The notes: generated by a model not told the origin, from the letters alone. 64,000 nt of DNA from Rufibacter glacialis (GCF_008271745.1 NZ_VKKZ01000025.1:186001-250000); one strand, 5' to 3'. Shown: positions 19,024-27,379, counted from the first letter of the stretch. Numbers and translations are program-made.

Positions 19024-20523
19024 TTAGTTTCGGCCACTCCGGCTGCCTTCTCTCCTGGTGGGAGAGGATTCCTGCCGGGGAGCCGCTGTGCGCTGCTGGG
19101 CAGGTTCCTGGGAAGGAGCCGCTACCTGGCGGCTTCTCGGTTGGTACTGCCCGGAAGAACCCGACTCCTGGGTGGCCGGCTGCCGGTATTGCTCCGCGCT
19201 ACCAGACTCCTGACGAACCGGTTGCCGATACTGTCCTGAGGAACCAGATTCCTGGCGGGAAGATGGCCGGTACTCTCCTTGCTCTGCATTCTGGCTCCGG
19301 CGAGGCGAATATTCTCCTTGCTCTGCAGGCTGGTTTCTACGAGGCGAATACCCTCCTTCCGTTGCCTGACTTCTGCGCGGAGAATACCCTCCTTCAATGG
19401 ATTCGCTTCTGCGGGGGGAATACCCTTCTTCTGCCCGGCCAGCCGCTTCCTGGGTGGCCGAACGGGTACGGGTGGCCCCGCCTTCTCTGGTGCGGGCAGG
19501 TAACTCAGTTCTTTCTGTCCTGGCGGGTGCATTCTCCTCTCCTGCGGGGGCCGGAGAAGCCGTTTGGGCGCTTTGCCGTTCTCTGGTGCGGGCCGTTCTG
19601 GGTTCAGTGGTTCTCCGCTGCTCAGAAGAAGGTTCCAGGCTGGTGCGGCTGCGCGCAGAACCGGCTCCTTCCGTTGTGCGGGTTCTGTCTATGTTGCTGC
19701 TCCGGTCGCTTCGGCCTGCAGGTCCATTGCTGTCTGTAAGCCGTGAACGGGTCATGCTGTTGTCGCGGGCCTCTACGCGGGCAGGGGTTTCCTGGCGGCG
19801 CGAACTTACCTCGGGCCGGTAGATTCTCACGGAGTTATTGGCCACCGCTGTTCTGCCCGGCCGGCTGTCATGGTCAACCCGGTAGACGTTCACTCGGCGG
19901 TTGGTGGCGCGCTCTATGTCCTGGTTTCTTGGCCCGTACACGTAGCGGCGGTTGTCGCGCTCATAGTAGTTGTTGATGATGGTGGTGCGGTGGTAGATGT
20001 TCACCACCTGCGTTCTGGGCACGCAGTAAGAATAGATGCGCGGTCTGGTGATGTACATGACCGGCACAAACACCCAACGGGCCGGAGCCACTATAATGTT
20101 GATTCGGGGTCCCATGGGAGCCCAGCCATAGTAACCGTCGGTATGGCGCCAGTCTACCCAGGCTGGTCCCCATTCATTGCCGGGTACCCACAACCATCCG
20201 TAGAAATCATCATAGTACCAGCGGCCGTAGTGGAAGGGGGCCCAGCCCCAGTCATAATCAGACACCCAGGTGTTGCCGTAGTCGGTCATGACCCAGTGGC
20301 CGCGGGAGGCATAGGGTTGAAAATCGCGTTCTACGTCTGGCGACCACACATAACCGTACTCTGGGTCGTTGATCCAGCGGCCGTAAGGGTCCAGTTCATC
20401 ATAGAAGGTCTGGAAAGACACGCGGTCTCCCGGACGGGCCTGCGCCTCAGAGACTCTGAGCAGGGTAAGAGACAAGAGGGCAAGTACCCCCAGCCCCCAA
20501 AAGCTTCGTAAAAAAGTCTTCAT
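19024..20523 (-). CDS. DUF6600-like secreted protein with repetitive basic C-terminus
   Basis: A 499-residue protein with a signal peptide (MKTFLRSFWGLGVLALLSLT, cleavage near SEAQA). Residues 30-190 are rich in Tyr and Trp with recurring G-x-W and YxWxP-like blocks (DPYGRWINDPEYGYVWSPD, GWAPFHYGRWYYDDFYGWLW), typical of the Bacteroidota DUF6600 family of unknown role. From about residue 200 the chain becomes low-complexity, rich in Arg, Ser, Gln and Glu. It ends with five 12-13-residue YSPRR or YRPSS repeats, three 14-residue QESGS repeats and a strongly basic tail. Probably periplasmic or surface-exposed; the repeats suggest an extended, charged region that may bind polyanions (inference). 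Monocistronic, with its own terminator. Confidence 0.8.
   Translation of the reverse strand: MKTFLRSFWGLGVLALLSLTLLRVSEAQARPGDRVSFQTFYDELDPYGRWINDPEYGYVWSPDVERDFQPYASRGHWVMTDYGNTWVSDYDWGWAPFHYGRWYYDDFYGWLWVPGNEWGPAWVDWRHTDGYYGWAPMGPRINIIVAPARWVFVPVMYITRPRIYSYCVPRTQVVNIYHRTTIINNYYERDNRRYVYGPRNQDIERATNRRVNVYRVDHDSRPGRTAVANNSVRIYRPEVSSRRQETPARVEARDNSMTRSRLTDSNGPAGRSDRSSNIDRTRTTEGAGSARSRTSLEPSSEQRRTTEPRTARTRERQSAQTASPAPAGEENAPARTERTELPARTREGGATRTRSATQEAAGRAEEGYSPRRSESIEGGYSPRRSQATEGGYSPRRNQPAEQGEYSPRRSQNAEQGEYRPSSRQESGSSGQYRQPVRQESGSAEQYRQPATQESGSSGQYQPRSRQVAAPSQEPAQQRTAAPRQESSPTRREGSRSGRN
19150..19437 (-). repeat. Two in-frame tandem repeats in the DUF6600-like gene
   Basis: Units coding YSPRR recur at 36-39-base spacing (plus-strand anchor GAATA at about 19307, 19346, 19382 and 19418). 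Units coding QESGS recur at 42-base spacing (anchors at about 19163, 19205 and 19247). Both spacings are multiples of three, so copy changes keep the frame. Confidence 0.75.
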
Positions 20524-20906
20524 AAAATGGGTAGTTAGGTTGGGCAGCGGCGCGAAAAAAGATCACGTTTCCTACTCAATTGGGTGAACAGATGAAGAAA
20601 ACTATTTTCTTTTGTGGCAGTCCAAAGACCTTGCCAAAACCGGGCGTTTTAGACGTCCTTTTTAAATTTTAATCCCACACCTTCAGCGCGTGCCTTGTCC
20701 GGGGCGGAAGAATGGTTAAACCACTCTGACTCTGCCCATCATAACGAACCTTTCCCCAGATCATGTCTAGGGTGCTTCGGTTCTCTTCCTCAGAAAAATC
20801 CAGGCTCAGATTATTTATATATAAATGCTATAGAGTACATTTGGCCTTAACAACTGGACTTTCACCCCGGCCCTAGTAAGCCCCTTTCCCTATACCAGAG
20901 ACTACG
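20524..20906. other. Divergent promoter region
   Basis: No gene is supported between the two divergent starts. An AT-rich segment near 20810-20845 carries the histidine kinase promoter candidate. Confidence 0.5.
20836..20843 (+). promoter_or_regulatory. Candidate -7 promoter box of the histidine kinase
   Basis: TACATTTG matches TAnnTTTG exactly and lies 63 bases before the TTG start. No clear -33 TTTG is present upstream. Confidence 0.4.
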
Positions 20907-22235
20907 TTGGATTATTACTTCTTTTCGGCGCCCCAGCATTCCTCCGTTCCGGCTTTACAGCAAGAGTATGCCCGGCAGAATCTAAGAAAGCTTAAACTGG
21001 TGGGGTACCTGGCCATGACCGTTTCGTGTGGCATCCTGCTTTTGCCGCTCCTGTTTCCGGTCCTGAACCAGACAGCCCATGTGCAGTTCTTCAGGGGCCT
21101 GAACATTGCCCTGGTTTTCGCCTCCGCGTTGTTCCTGTGCCTGCAAGAAAGCCTTTTCCCCGCGGAAGACCTTTCCTTCCGGCCCTGGCTCGCGCAGGCG
21201 TTGTGCCTGGCTTTTGCCCTGGTCTTCGTGTCTTGTTGCCTGGGCGTGACGTTCATTGCGCAGTCCAACCCCAAGAACACCTTGACCATGTACCTGCTGG
21301 GACTGGTGACCGTGGCCTTTCTCTGGGAATTTGAATATTACCAGACCTTGGTGCTGATGGGCCTTACCACAGCGGTTTTCTCGCAGGTGCTGCGGTTCTG
21401 TCACTTAAGCACTGAGCAAATCCTTCTGAACCATTGCCTGAATTTCCTCATCATGGCGTGCTTCTTTGTGCTTTCCCGCTTTATGTACAGCTTCCGGGCG
21501 GCCCACTTTATCCAATTGCAGGAGATTGAGAAAAAGAACCAGCGAATACAAGAGATTAGCCAGGCCAAGTCTGAGATTCTAGGCGTGGTGGCGCATGACC
21601 TGCGCAGCCCTTTCAACAACATTGAGATGATCATCTCGCTGCTCCAGAAACAGAACAGCACGCCAGAGCAGGAGCAAAAATACCTGGACCTTATCCTGAC
21701 CAGTTGCCAGTCATCAAGGGACACCATCAATGAATTGCTGTACGTGGCCCGCGAAGACGACCAGCAGGACATACCGCTGGAAAAGCTGGACCTCTGTGCC
21801 CTGCTGCAACACGTGCACCAGGAGTGGCAAGCCCACTTGCAAGGCACCCGCAGTCTTCAGCTCCAACATCCGCCCGAGCCCCTGTACGCCCACCTGAACA
21901 AGGAACGGTTTTTCCGGGTAATGAATAACCTGGTCTCCAATGCGGTTAAATTCACGCCGGCCAATGGTTCCATCACCCTCAGGGTAGGGCAAAAAAACAG
22001 GACCCTGCACCTGGAGGTCAGTGACAACGGCATTGGCATTCCTGAGAAACTGAAGCCGCACTTGTTTGACCGCTTCTCCAAGGCCCGCCGGCGCGGCCTG
22101 AAGGGTGAAAAATCTACCGGCTTGGGCCTGAACATTTGCCGGCAACTGGTAGAGCGGCACGGGGGATCACTGGAGGTGGACAGCGAAGAGAAAAAAGGCA
22201 CCACCTTCCGGGTAACTCTGCCCGCTGCCGTCTAA
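20907..22235 (+). CDS. Six-helix membrane sensor histidine kinase
   Basis: A 442-residue orphan kinase. Six hydrophobic helices fill residues 33-200 with only short loops, so the sensor is in the membrane rather than a large periplasmic domain. A linker helix (IQLQEIEKKNQRIQEISQAK) leads to the H-box GVVAHDLRSPFNN with phospho-acceptor His230. The ATPase domain has the N-box RVMNNLVSNAVKF, G1 DNGIGIP, and STGLGLNICRQLVERHGG. The start is a TTG at 20907; the next ATG lies within the first helix. No response regulator gene is adjacent, so its partner is elsewhere. Confidence 0.88.
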   Translation: MDYYFFSAPQHSSVPALQQEYARQNLRKLKLVGYLAMTVSCGILLLPLLFPVLNQTAHVQFFRGLNIALVFASALFLCLQESLFPAEDLSFRPWLAQALCLAFALVFVSCCLGVTFIAQSNPKNTLTMYLLGLVTVAFLWEFEYYQTLVLMGLTTAVFSQVLRFCHLSTEQILLNHCLNFLIMACFFVLSRFMYSFRAAHFIQLQEIEKKNQRIQEISQAKSEILGVVAHDLRSPFNNIEMIISLLQKQNSTPEQEQKYLDLILTSCQSSRDTINELLYVAREDDQQDIPLEKLDLCALLQHVHQEWQAHLQGTRSLQLQHPPEPLYAHLNKERFFRVMNNLVSNAVKFTPANGSITLRVGQKNRTLHLEVSDNGIGIPEKLKPHLFDRFSKARRRGLKGEKSTGLGLNICRQLVERHGGSLEVDSEEKKGTTFRVTLPAAV

Positions 22236-22258
22236 CCCCCTTGGCCACCCCACGACAA

Positions 22259-22311
22259 GAGAAAGTGGTTTTAGCCTTGGTTTCATAAACCAGGACCAAA
22301 ACCACTTTCTC
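22259..22311 (+). terminator. Strong hairpin after the histidine kinase gene
   Basis: A perfect 14-bp stem (GAGAAAGTGGTTTT / AAAACCACTTTCTC) encloses a second stem near 22275-22293. There is no T run after it, so it may be a processing or repeat structure rather than a classic terminator. Confidence 0.5.
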
Positions 22312-22409
22312 ACATTCTGCTTGAGTTGGCTCAAGGCTTTCCAACTATATTCTTCCCCCTCGGGAAGGAAGGCCAGATGGCTTGCTTTCCATATGGGAGT
22401 TATTTGCTT

Positions 22410-22919
22410 TTAGCTGTTGCGGACTTTTTTCAGACGGCCGTTTTTACCACCTTCTTTCTCGTGGCGGTCTCCACGGTTGGCCTGCATCTGCTTGCGCTCC
22501 TCTTGGTATTTGGCGTATTCCTTAGAACTCACAATGCTTTTGAATTCCTGGTCCCAAGAGGCCTGAAGCTGTTGCATCTGCTGGCGTTGCTGCTGCTTCT
22601 GGCTACGGTCACCACTTTGGGTTAATTGGCCGCGAAGGCTTTCCCTTTGCTGGGCGTGCTTCAGGTTCAACTCCTGCAACTTCCTGGTTTTAGAGCTGTT
22701 CAGGTCCAGCTTTTTGCTCAGCACCTCGGTGCGTTTGGTGGCCCACTGCTCTGGGGTCAGCTTCTCCTGTTTCTCTCCTCCCCGGCGGAAATCTCCTCTG
22801 TCCTTCCGGCCGTACTCTGTTCTGTTCTCTGATTTCTGTCCGCGTTGGGGGGTGGTTTGGGCATACGAAGTTCCGGCTACGGCCAGACCTAAGGCCATCA
22901 TGGCAAAATACTTTTTCAT
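22410..22919 (-). CDS. DUF4890/Spy-like small secreted protein
   Basis: A 169-residue protein with a Sec signal (MKKYFAMMALGLAVAGTSYA then QTTP). The mature part is hydrophilic and helical and contains the LTPEQWATKRTEVLSKKLDL motif, similar to the LTxxQ motif of Spy/CpxP and the DUF4890 family. It is very rich in Gln, Lys and Arg, with a basic C-terminus (NGRLKKVRNS). A periplasmic chaperone-like or stress role is possible by analogy but not shown. A second small secreted protein of similar kind is at 53386-53706. Confidence 0.75.
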   Translation of the reverse strand: MKKYFAMMALGLAVAGTSYAQTTPQRGQKSENRTEYGRKDRGDFRRGGEKQEKLTPEQWATKRTEVLSKKLDLNSSKTRKLQELNLKHAQQRESLRGQLTQSGDRSQKQQQRQQMQQLQASWDQEFKSIVSSKEYAKYQEERKQMQANRGDRHEKEGGKNGRLKKVRNS

Positions 22920-23476
22920 TTTCGTTTCTCTTTAAGGGTTTCGTTTCAAGTGGGGCCGGGCGGCTTGCCCTGCTTTCTTGACCCTTTGCAAAGCTGATGC
23001 CAGAAAAAGAACCACCTCCCCCAGAACTACCCCAACCGGACAAACCCCACCCTTTAACGGCCAGAACCGTCCCTTAACCGGCCAACTTCTTTGTAGGTGG
23101 AGAAGGCCTTAAACTTTGAACAAAAAAAGGCAAAGAAAACCAATACCCTACCATCAGGGAAAACAGCAAATGAAATGGCTGAAAGACCCGGATTACGGCG
23201 GTTTTGGTCATTTCCTTGCCTTGGCCGCTGCGTGGGGCTGGGAATAAAACCTATTTAGGCAGGAACATATCAGTTGGCACCATTGTTGTAGATACAAATA
23301 TGAAAACGAAATACGCTTTGACTTTAGGCATTATTGTTTTATTATCGTAAAATCAATTGCAGGTTTCGTCGTTGGTACAGACAGAAGGGAGGGACCAGGC
23401 TCTATGAACTTCAGGCGCCTTTTCAGTAAGGGGGTCGCTCCTGACAAATTTCACAGCTTACAAGAATACAAGAACC
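22920..23476. other. Intergenic region upstream of the 38-residue ORF
   Basis: No full gene is supported. At 23300-23350 a 16-codon frame (MKTKYALTLGIIVLLS) looks like the start of a signal peptide that stops at once; it could be a leader peptide or a gene remnant. Confidence 0.45.
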
Positions 23477-23593
23477 ATGAAAAATAGCACGCTTTCTTCC
23501 ATTGCTACGTTGATAAAGAATTTGATCTCCAGATTAACCGGCCCCACCTTGCAACCCATTCCGGTTCCGGTTCGGCCGCAGGGTAATCGTTAG
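23477..23593 (+). CDS. Probable small protein, 38 residues
   Basis: A short frame from ATG 23477 to TAG 23593. The N-terminal half (MKNSTLSSIATLIKNLISRL) could form an amphipathic, basic helix; the C-terminal half is proline-rich with PIPVPVRP. No family is recognised. It is supported by a strong terminator 78 bases after its stop and by the lack of any other gene in over 1 kb, so some transcript very likely ends here. The alternative is a small non-coding RNA. Confidence 0.5.
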   Translation: MKNSTLSSIATLIKNLISRLTGPTLQPIPVPVRPQGNR

Positions 23594-23670
23594 AAACAGC
23601 AAGCTCTTCCGGCTCCTCTGGCAGCAGAAAACCAAACCGGAAGATATTGCTCTCTTTCACCTCTTTGCCT

Positions 23671-23701
23671 CCCTGTCACTATCGTGGCAGGGATTTTTTT
23701 T
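23671..23701 (+). terminator. Terminator downstream of the 38-residue ORF
   Basis: A 9-bp stem with one G-T pair (CCCTGTCAC / GTGGCAGGG) and a 4-base loop is followed by eight Ts. Confidence 0.85.
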
Positions 23702-23894
23702 ACCCTTTGCCCCGGCGCTCAGGTAGCAGCAGAAACCACAGCGTTTAAAGGTTCTTTTTGGCAAAACGGGCCCAAAACCGCCCATCCCGGAAACTGCCCA
23801 GAATGAATAGCCTTGGTAAACTGCATTTTAAGGCTGATTCCTGGAAAAGAGGCCCGAAAGACGGTCATTGGGGCAAGGCTTGCTGGGCCCGTCT

Positions 23895-23923
23895 TTTGTT
23901 CGGTTGGTTCTGAGTTATTTTTG
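23895..23923 (+). promoter_or_regulatory. Candidate promoter of the SGNH hydrolase and M28 genes
   Basis: A TTTG (23895-23898) and an exact TAnnTTTG box (TATTTTTG, 23916-23923) are 17 bp apart and lie 28 bp before the start codon, close to the Bacteroidota -33/-7 layout. Confidence 0.5.
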
Positions 23924-23951
23924 TAATTTCCCCACCTAAACCATACCTCCC

Positions 23952-24719
23952 ATGGCACCGTCCTCTGATTCTTCCCGCCGCCGTTTCCTGAAGCACACCG
24001 CTTTGGGCGGCATGGCCTCTCTATCCATTCCCGGCATTATCACAGAGGCTCTCGCCGGCGAGAAGCAGGCGCCGGTCACCCTCAAAAAAGACAGCGTGCT
24101 GCTTTTTCAGGGGGATTCCATCACTGATGCGGGTCGTAACCGGGAGGCGCAGGAGGTTAACTCCAGCCGCAACCTGGGCGGGGGCTACGCCATGCTGGCC
24201 GCGGCCGAACTGCTGCACGCCCACCCCCAGAAGAACCTGAAGATCTACAACAAAGGCATCAGTGGCTTTAAGGTGTACCAGGTGGCCGAGCGATGGGAAA
24301 CCGATACCCTGGCCCTGAAACCAGACGTGCTCAGCATCCTGATCGGGGTCAACGACTTCTGGCACACCCTCTCCTCTGGCTACAAAGGCACCCTGCAAAC
24401 ATATCAGCAAGATTTCAAGGCCTTGCTGGACCGCACCAAGCAGCGCCTCCCAGACGTGCAGCTCATCGTGGGCGAACCCTTCGCGGTGAAAGACATCAAG
24501 GCGGTAGACGAGAAATGGTTTCCGGCTTTTGACGCGTACCGGCACGCCGCCCGCGACCTGGCCCGCCAGTTCAACGCTGCCTTTGTTCCCTATCAGAGCG
24601 TGTATGAAAAGGCGCAGAAACAGGCGCCGGGCGTGTACTGGACCTATGATGGCGTGCACCCCACCCTGGCCGGCGCCCAATTGATGGCCCAGGCCTGGCT
24701 CAAGGCCGTCAAACCCTAA
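23952..24719 (+). CDS. Tat-exported SGNH/GDSL hydrolase
   Basis: A 255-residue lipase/esterase-type protein. A twin-arginine signal SRRRFLK (residues 8-14) precedes a hydrophobic stretch, so export of the folded enzyme through Tat is likely. SGNH blocks: GDSITDAG with Ser56, a conserved Gly-rich block (NKGISGFKVYQVAERWETD), IGVNDFWH with the Asn, and DGVHPTLAG with Asp233 and His236. Related enzymes remove acetyl or other acyl groups from carbohydrates or lipids. The M28 peptidase gene begins 30 bp downstream, so the two probably share a transcript. Confidence 0.88.
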   Translation: MAPSSDSSRRRFLKHTALGGMASLSIPGIITEALAGEKQAPVTLKKDSVLLFQGDSITDAGRNREAQEVNSSRNLGGGYAMLAAAELLHAHPQKNLKIYNKGISGFKVYQVAERWETDTLALKPDVLSILIGVNDFWHTLSSGYKGTLQTYQQDFKALLDRTKQRLPDVQLIVGEPFAVKDIKAVDEKWFPAFDAYRHAARDLARQFNAAFVPYQSVYEKAQKQAPGVYWTYDGVHPTLAGAQLMAQAWLKAVKP

Positions 24720-24749
24720 TCTTCTATCCTGATTTCTATTTTCTTACAA

Positions 24750-26390
24750 ATGAACTATAAACTTCTGCTCTGCGGTGCCCTGCTGTTGTCAGGTACCACG
24801 TTCGCCCAAAAGCTTTCCCTGGACAAAGACGTTACCAAAAGCCTGGAAACGGTAAAACCCCAAGCCCTGAAAGGGCATATCCAATATCTAGCTGATGATC
24901 AACTGAAAGGCCGCCAACCCGGCACCCCTGGCTACCAGATGGCCGTGGACTATGTGGTGCAGCAGTTCAAAGGGCTGGGCGTGCAACCGGCCGGTGAAAA
25001 CGGCACCTACGTGCAACAGGTGCGAATCAGGAAAGCCTTCGCAGGCAAAGACGCCACCCTTTCCCTGTCTTCGGCTGGCAAAACCACTGCCCTGGTCCCA
25101 GGAAAAGACTTCGCCGTTTACCCCAACCCGCAGAACCCGCAGGTGAACCTGGAGGCCCCGCTCGTTTTTGCGGGGTACGGCATCACGGCCCCCGAAGTAG
25201 GCTATGACGACTATGCCAACCTGGACGTGAAAGGCAAGGTAGTAGTCATTCTGCGCGGTGCGCCCAAAAATTTCCACTCTACAGTAGCCGCCGCCAGCAT
25301 GCACTTTTCCTCTATTCTGCAGAATGCGGTCAACCACGGGGCCGTGGGGGTGATCATTGGCAGCAACAACCCCAGTGCCCGGGCCACCGTGCCAGATCTG
25401 AGCCGGGGCGTGAACAGCGTCATGACCTCTGACGGAAAGGTAGCGGCCTCCGGCAGCTTTGTCTCTGACCAGTCCAAACTCTTCGCGTACATCAACGCGG
25501 CCACCTTCCAGACCCTGCTACAAGGCGCCGGCCTTGACACCGCCCAGGTGGTAGCCAGCCTGAAGAACGGCAAACCTTCCTCGGCGTCTTTGCCTGCCCG
25601 CCTGCAAAGCCGCTACACCTCCACCTACCAGGACTTTGACTCCTATAATGTAGTGGGCAAGATCACGGGGGCAGATGCCACCTTGCAGAAGGAGTTTGTG
25701 GTGCACAGCGCCCACCTGGACCACATGGGCATAGGCGCGCCCGTGAAGGGCGATTCAATATACAACGGCGCCCATGACAATGCCTCTGGGGTGGCCAGCG
25801 TTCTGGAGATCGCCCGGGTGTATTCCCAGTTAAAGCAGAAACCCAAGCGGTCGCTTCTGTTCGTGCTGCTCACCGCCGAAGAAATGGGTTTGCTGGGCTC
25901 GGCCTACTTTGCCAAATATCCCACCGTACCCAAGCAGAGCCTGGTGGCCAACATCAATACCGACATGCCCACCATCATTGCCCCGCTTCTTTCAGCGGTG
26001 GCCCTGGGGGCAGAGCATTCCTCGTTGAAAGCACCCGTAGCCAAAGCCGCCGCGCATCTGGGTATTGCCGTGGAGGCAGACCCTGAACCGGACCAGAACC
26101 GGTTTATCAGAAGTGACCAGTTCAGTTTTGTGGCCCAGGGCATTCCGGCGCTGCACATCAAATACGGGAACAAGACGCCGGACGGGCAGAACAACCTGAA
26201 CAAGAAGGTGGAAGTATGGCGCGCCGAGTTCTACCACAAGCCGCAGGACGAGCTGAACGATTCCTTTGATTTTGAGGCCGGCCGCCGCTACGTGCAGCTG
26301 AACTTCCTGATCAGCTACCAGGTAGCCCAAGCCGCCCAACGCCCCACCTGGAACGCCAATGACTTCTTTGGCGGCCGGTACGGGAAATAA
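24750..26390 (+). CDS. M28-family zinc aminopeptidase with PA domain
   Basis: A 546-residue secreted peptidase with a signal MNYKLLLCGALLLSGTTFA. A PA-like inserted domain (about residues 130-270, DLDVKGKVVVILRGAP region) precedes the M28 catalytic part. The zinc-site motifs are HSAHLDHMG, NGAHDNASGVA (bridging Asp), AEEMGLLGS (catalytic Glu and zinc Glu) and NINTDMP, with a later His in PALHIKYG. It should remove N-terminal residues in the periplasm or outside. It follows the SGNH hydrolase by 30 bp and ends in a very strong terminator. Confidence 0.9.
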   Translation: MNYKLLLCGALLLSGTTFAQKLSLDKDVTKSLETVKPQALKGHIQYLADDQLKGRQPGTPGYQMAVDYVVQQFKGLGVQPAGENGTYVQQVRIRKAFAGKDATLSLSSAGKTTALVPGKDFAVYPNPQNPQVNLEAPLVFAGYGITAPEVGYDDYANLDVKGKVVVILRGAPKNFHSTVAAASMHFSSILQNAVNHGAVGVIIGSNNPSARATVPDLSRGVNSVMTSDGKVAASGSFVSDQSKLFAYINAATFQTLLQGAGLDTAQVVASLKNGKPSSASLPARLQSRYTSTYQDFDSYNVVGKITGADATLQKEFVVHSAHLDHMGIGAPVKGDSIYNGAHDNASGVASVLEIARVYSQLKQKPKRSLLFVLLTAEEMGLLGSAYFAKYPTVPKQSLVANINTDMPTIIAPLLSAVALGAEHSSLKAPVAKAAAHLGIAVEADPEPDQNRFIRSDQFSFVAQGIPALHIKYGNKTPDGQNNLNKKVEVWRAEFYHKPQDELNDSFDFEAGRRYVQLNFLISYQVAQAAQRPTWNANDFFGGRYGK

Positions 26391-26757
26391 CCAAACCTAT
26401 TGGCCTCTGCTGACCTCCTGTTTCAGGGCTGTTTCCGTAAAAACGGCCCTGAAACAGGAGTTTTTTTTTCCAACCTTAGCTACCTTTTTTTCTTCGGCCG
26501 CCCTTGCCCCTGGAATACCTGCCAACCTGAGGCTGAAAGCTAGATTGCACCCATTGACCCGACCGCATTTACAGGCGCATGACCAGGCAGTCAGCCACCT
26601 TTTTCTTTTTAGGCTTCTTTATAAAAAGGAGGCCCTAAACCCTTACCTTTGCCTTATAAAATAGAGCCACCCAAGGCTCCCCCCCTCTTTTATCAAACCA
26701 CATCACCCTGATTTACCGCCCATTACAAGCTATCCTTGAATAGACAAAAATAAATCT
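26391..26757. other. Intergenic region between the M28 and GbsR/MarR genes
   Basis: No gene is supported. It contains the M28 terminator and an exact TAnnTTTG word (TACCTTTG, 26644-26651) about 190 bases before the regulator that could be a distal promoter. Confidence 0.5.
26415..26460 (+). terminator. Terminator of the SGNH-M28 unit
   Basis: A perfect 14-bp stem (CTCCTGTTTCAGGG / CCCTGAAACAGGAG) is followed by nine Ts. Confidence 0.92.
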
Positions 26758-26761
26758 TTTA

Positions 26762-26807
26762 TTTGGTTCTCTAAATTATGAACTAAAGAAACTAACGTAT
26801 ACCTTTG
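26762..26807 (+). promoter_or_regulatory. Operator 1 and promoter of the GbsR/MarR-RND unit
   Basis: The imperfect palindrome TTTGGTTC-N10-GAACTAAA (26762-26787) stands 12 bp before an exact -7 box TACCTTTG (26800-26807), covering the -33 region. It matches the inverse of operator 2 at 27319-27344, including the flanking TTTA. Repression of the regulator by itself is the simplest reading. Confidence 0.65.
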
Positions 26808-26838
26808 TGGTGTTCTTAAACAAAAGAAAGGGACGATA

Positions 26839-27306
26839 GTGGCACAGTTAACGCAAGAACAAAGACAACTCATTGAGAAAATAGGCATTTACCATGAGCA
26901 GCAGGGGTTTCCGCCCGTGACTGGCAGAATCATGGGGTTGCTTTATGTCTCAGACCGGCCTCACCTCAGTTTCGAAGAGATTGTGGAGAGTTTGAACATC
27001 AGCAAAAGCGCCACCAGCAATGCCCTGCAACTGCTCCAACAGATGCGGCTCATTGAATACACCACGTACTCAGGCGACCGCAAACGGTATTTTGGGGCCT
27101 TGCTGGAGAACTGGCATGAAGAGGTGCTGAACAAGATGGAATCTATTTTGGCCTTCAGTAAACTACTGCGGCAGGCCAATGAACTGAGAGGCCAGTTAAA
27201 CCCTGAAATGAACGAAAGGGTGCTGGAGCGCATAGAGTTTTTGGAGTTTCTTTCCAGAGAGGTTCCGGCGCTCATGCATAAGTGGCTAAAAGAGAGGAAT
27301 CAATAA
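26839..27306 (+). CDS. GbsR/MarR-type transcriptional regulator
   Basis: A 155-residue winged-helix protein. The DNA-binding part is at about residues 20-90, with the GbsR-like opening QGFPPVTGRIMGLLYVSDRP and recognition helix region ISKSATSNALQLLQQM, then the wing IEYTTYSGDRKRYFG; the C-terminal helices would make the dimer. The start codon is GTG. It lies 73 bp before a TolC-adaptor-RND set on the same strand, and two matching palindromes flank it, so it most likely represses both itself and the efflux genes. The inducer is unknown. Confidence 0.85.
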   Translation: MAQLTQEQRQLIEKIGIYHEQQGFPPVTGRIMGLLYVSDRPHLSFEEIVESLNISKSATSNALQLLQQMRLIEYTTYSGDRKRYFGALLENWHEEVLNKMESILAFSKLLRQANELRGQLNPEMNERVLERIEFLEFLSREVPALMHKWLKERNQ

Positions 27307-27318
27307 TTTTTTTAACCG

Positions 27319-27344
27319 TTTAGTTCTTTTATTTCAGAACCAAA
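27319..27344 (+). promoter_or_regulatory. Operator 2 upstream of the second TolC gene
   Basis: TTTAGTTC-N10-GAACCAAA, then TAAA, lies between the regulator stop and the TolC start. Reversed, it matches operator 1 at both half-sites and flanks, whereas the 10-base centres differ, as expected for a two-half-site protein target. Confidence 0.65.
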
Positions 27345-27379
27345 TAAACATACACAAACCAATTACTTTTCATAAAACC

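Noticed and set aside
19150-19437. Regular repeats considered as a CRISPR array
   Set aside because: The 36-42-base units have no unique spacers, are multiples of three, and are translated within a protein gene; no cas genes occur.
18792-19739. A 315-codon plus-strand frame opposite the DUF6600-like gene
   Set aside because: It begins in the convergent intergenic region and reads across the terminator; the Cys/Trp/Leu/Gly-rich product is a shadow of the repeats on the minus strand.
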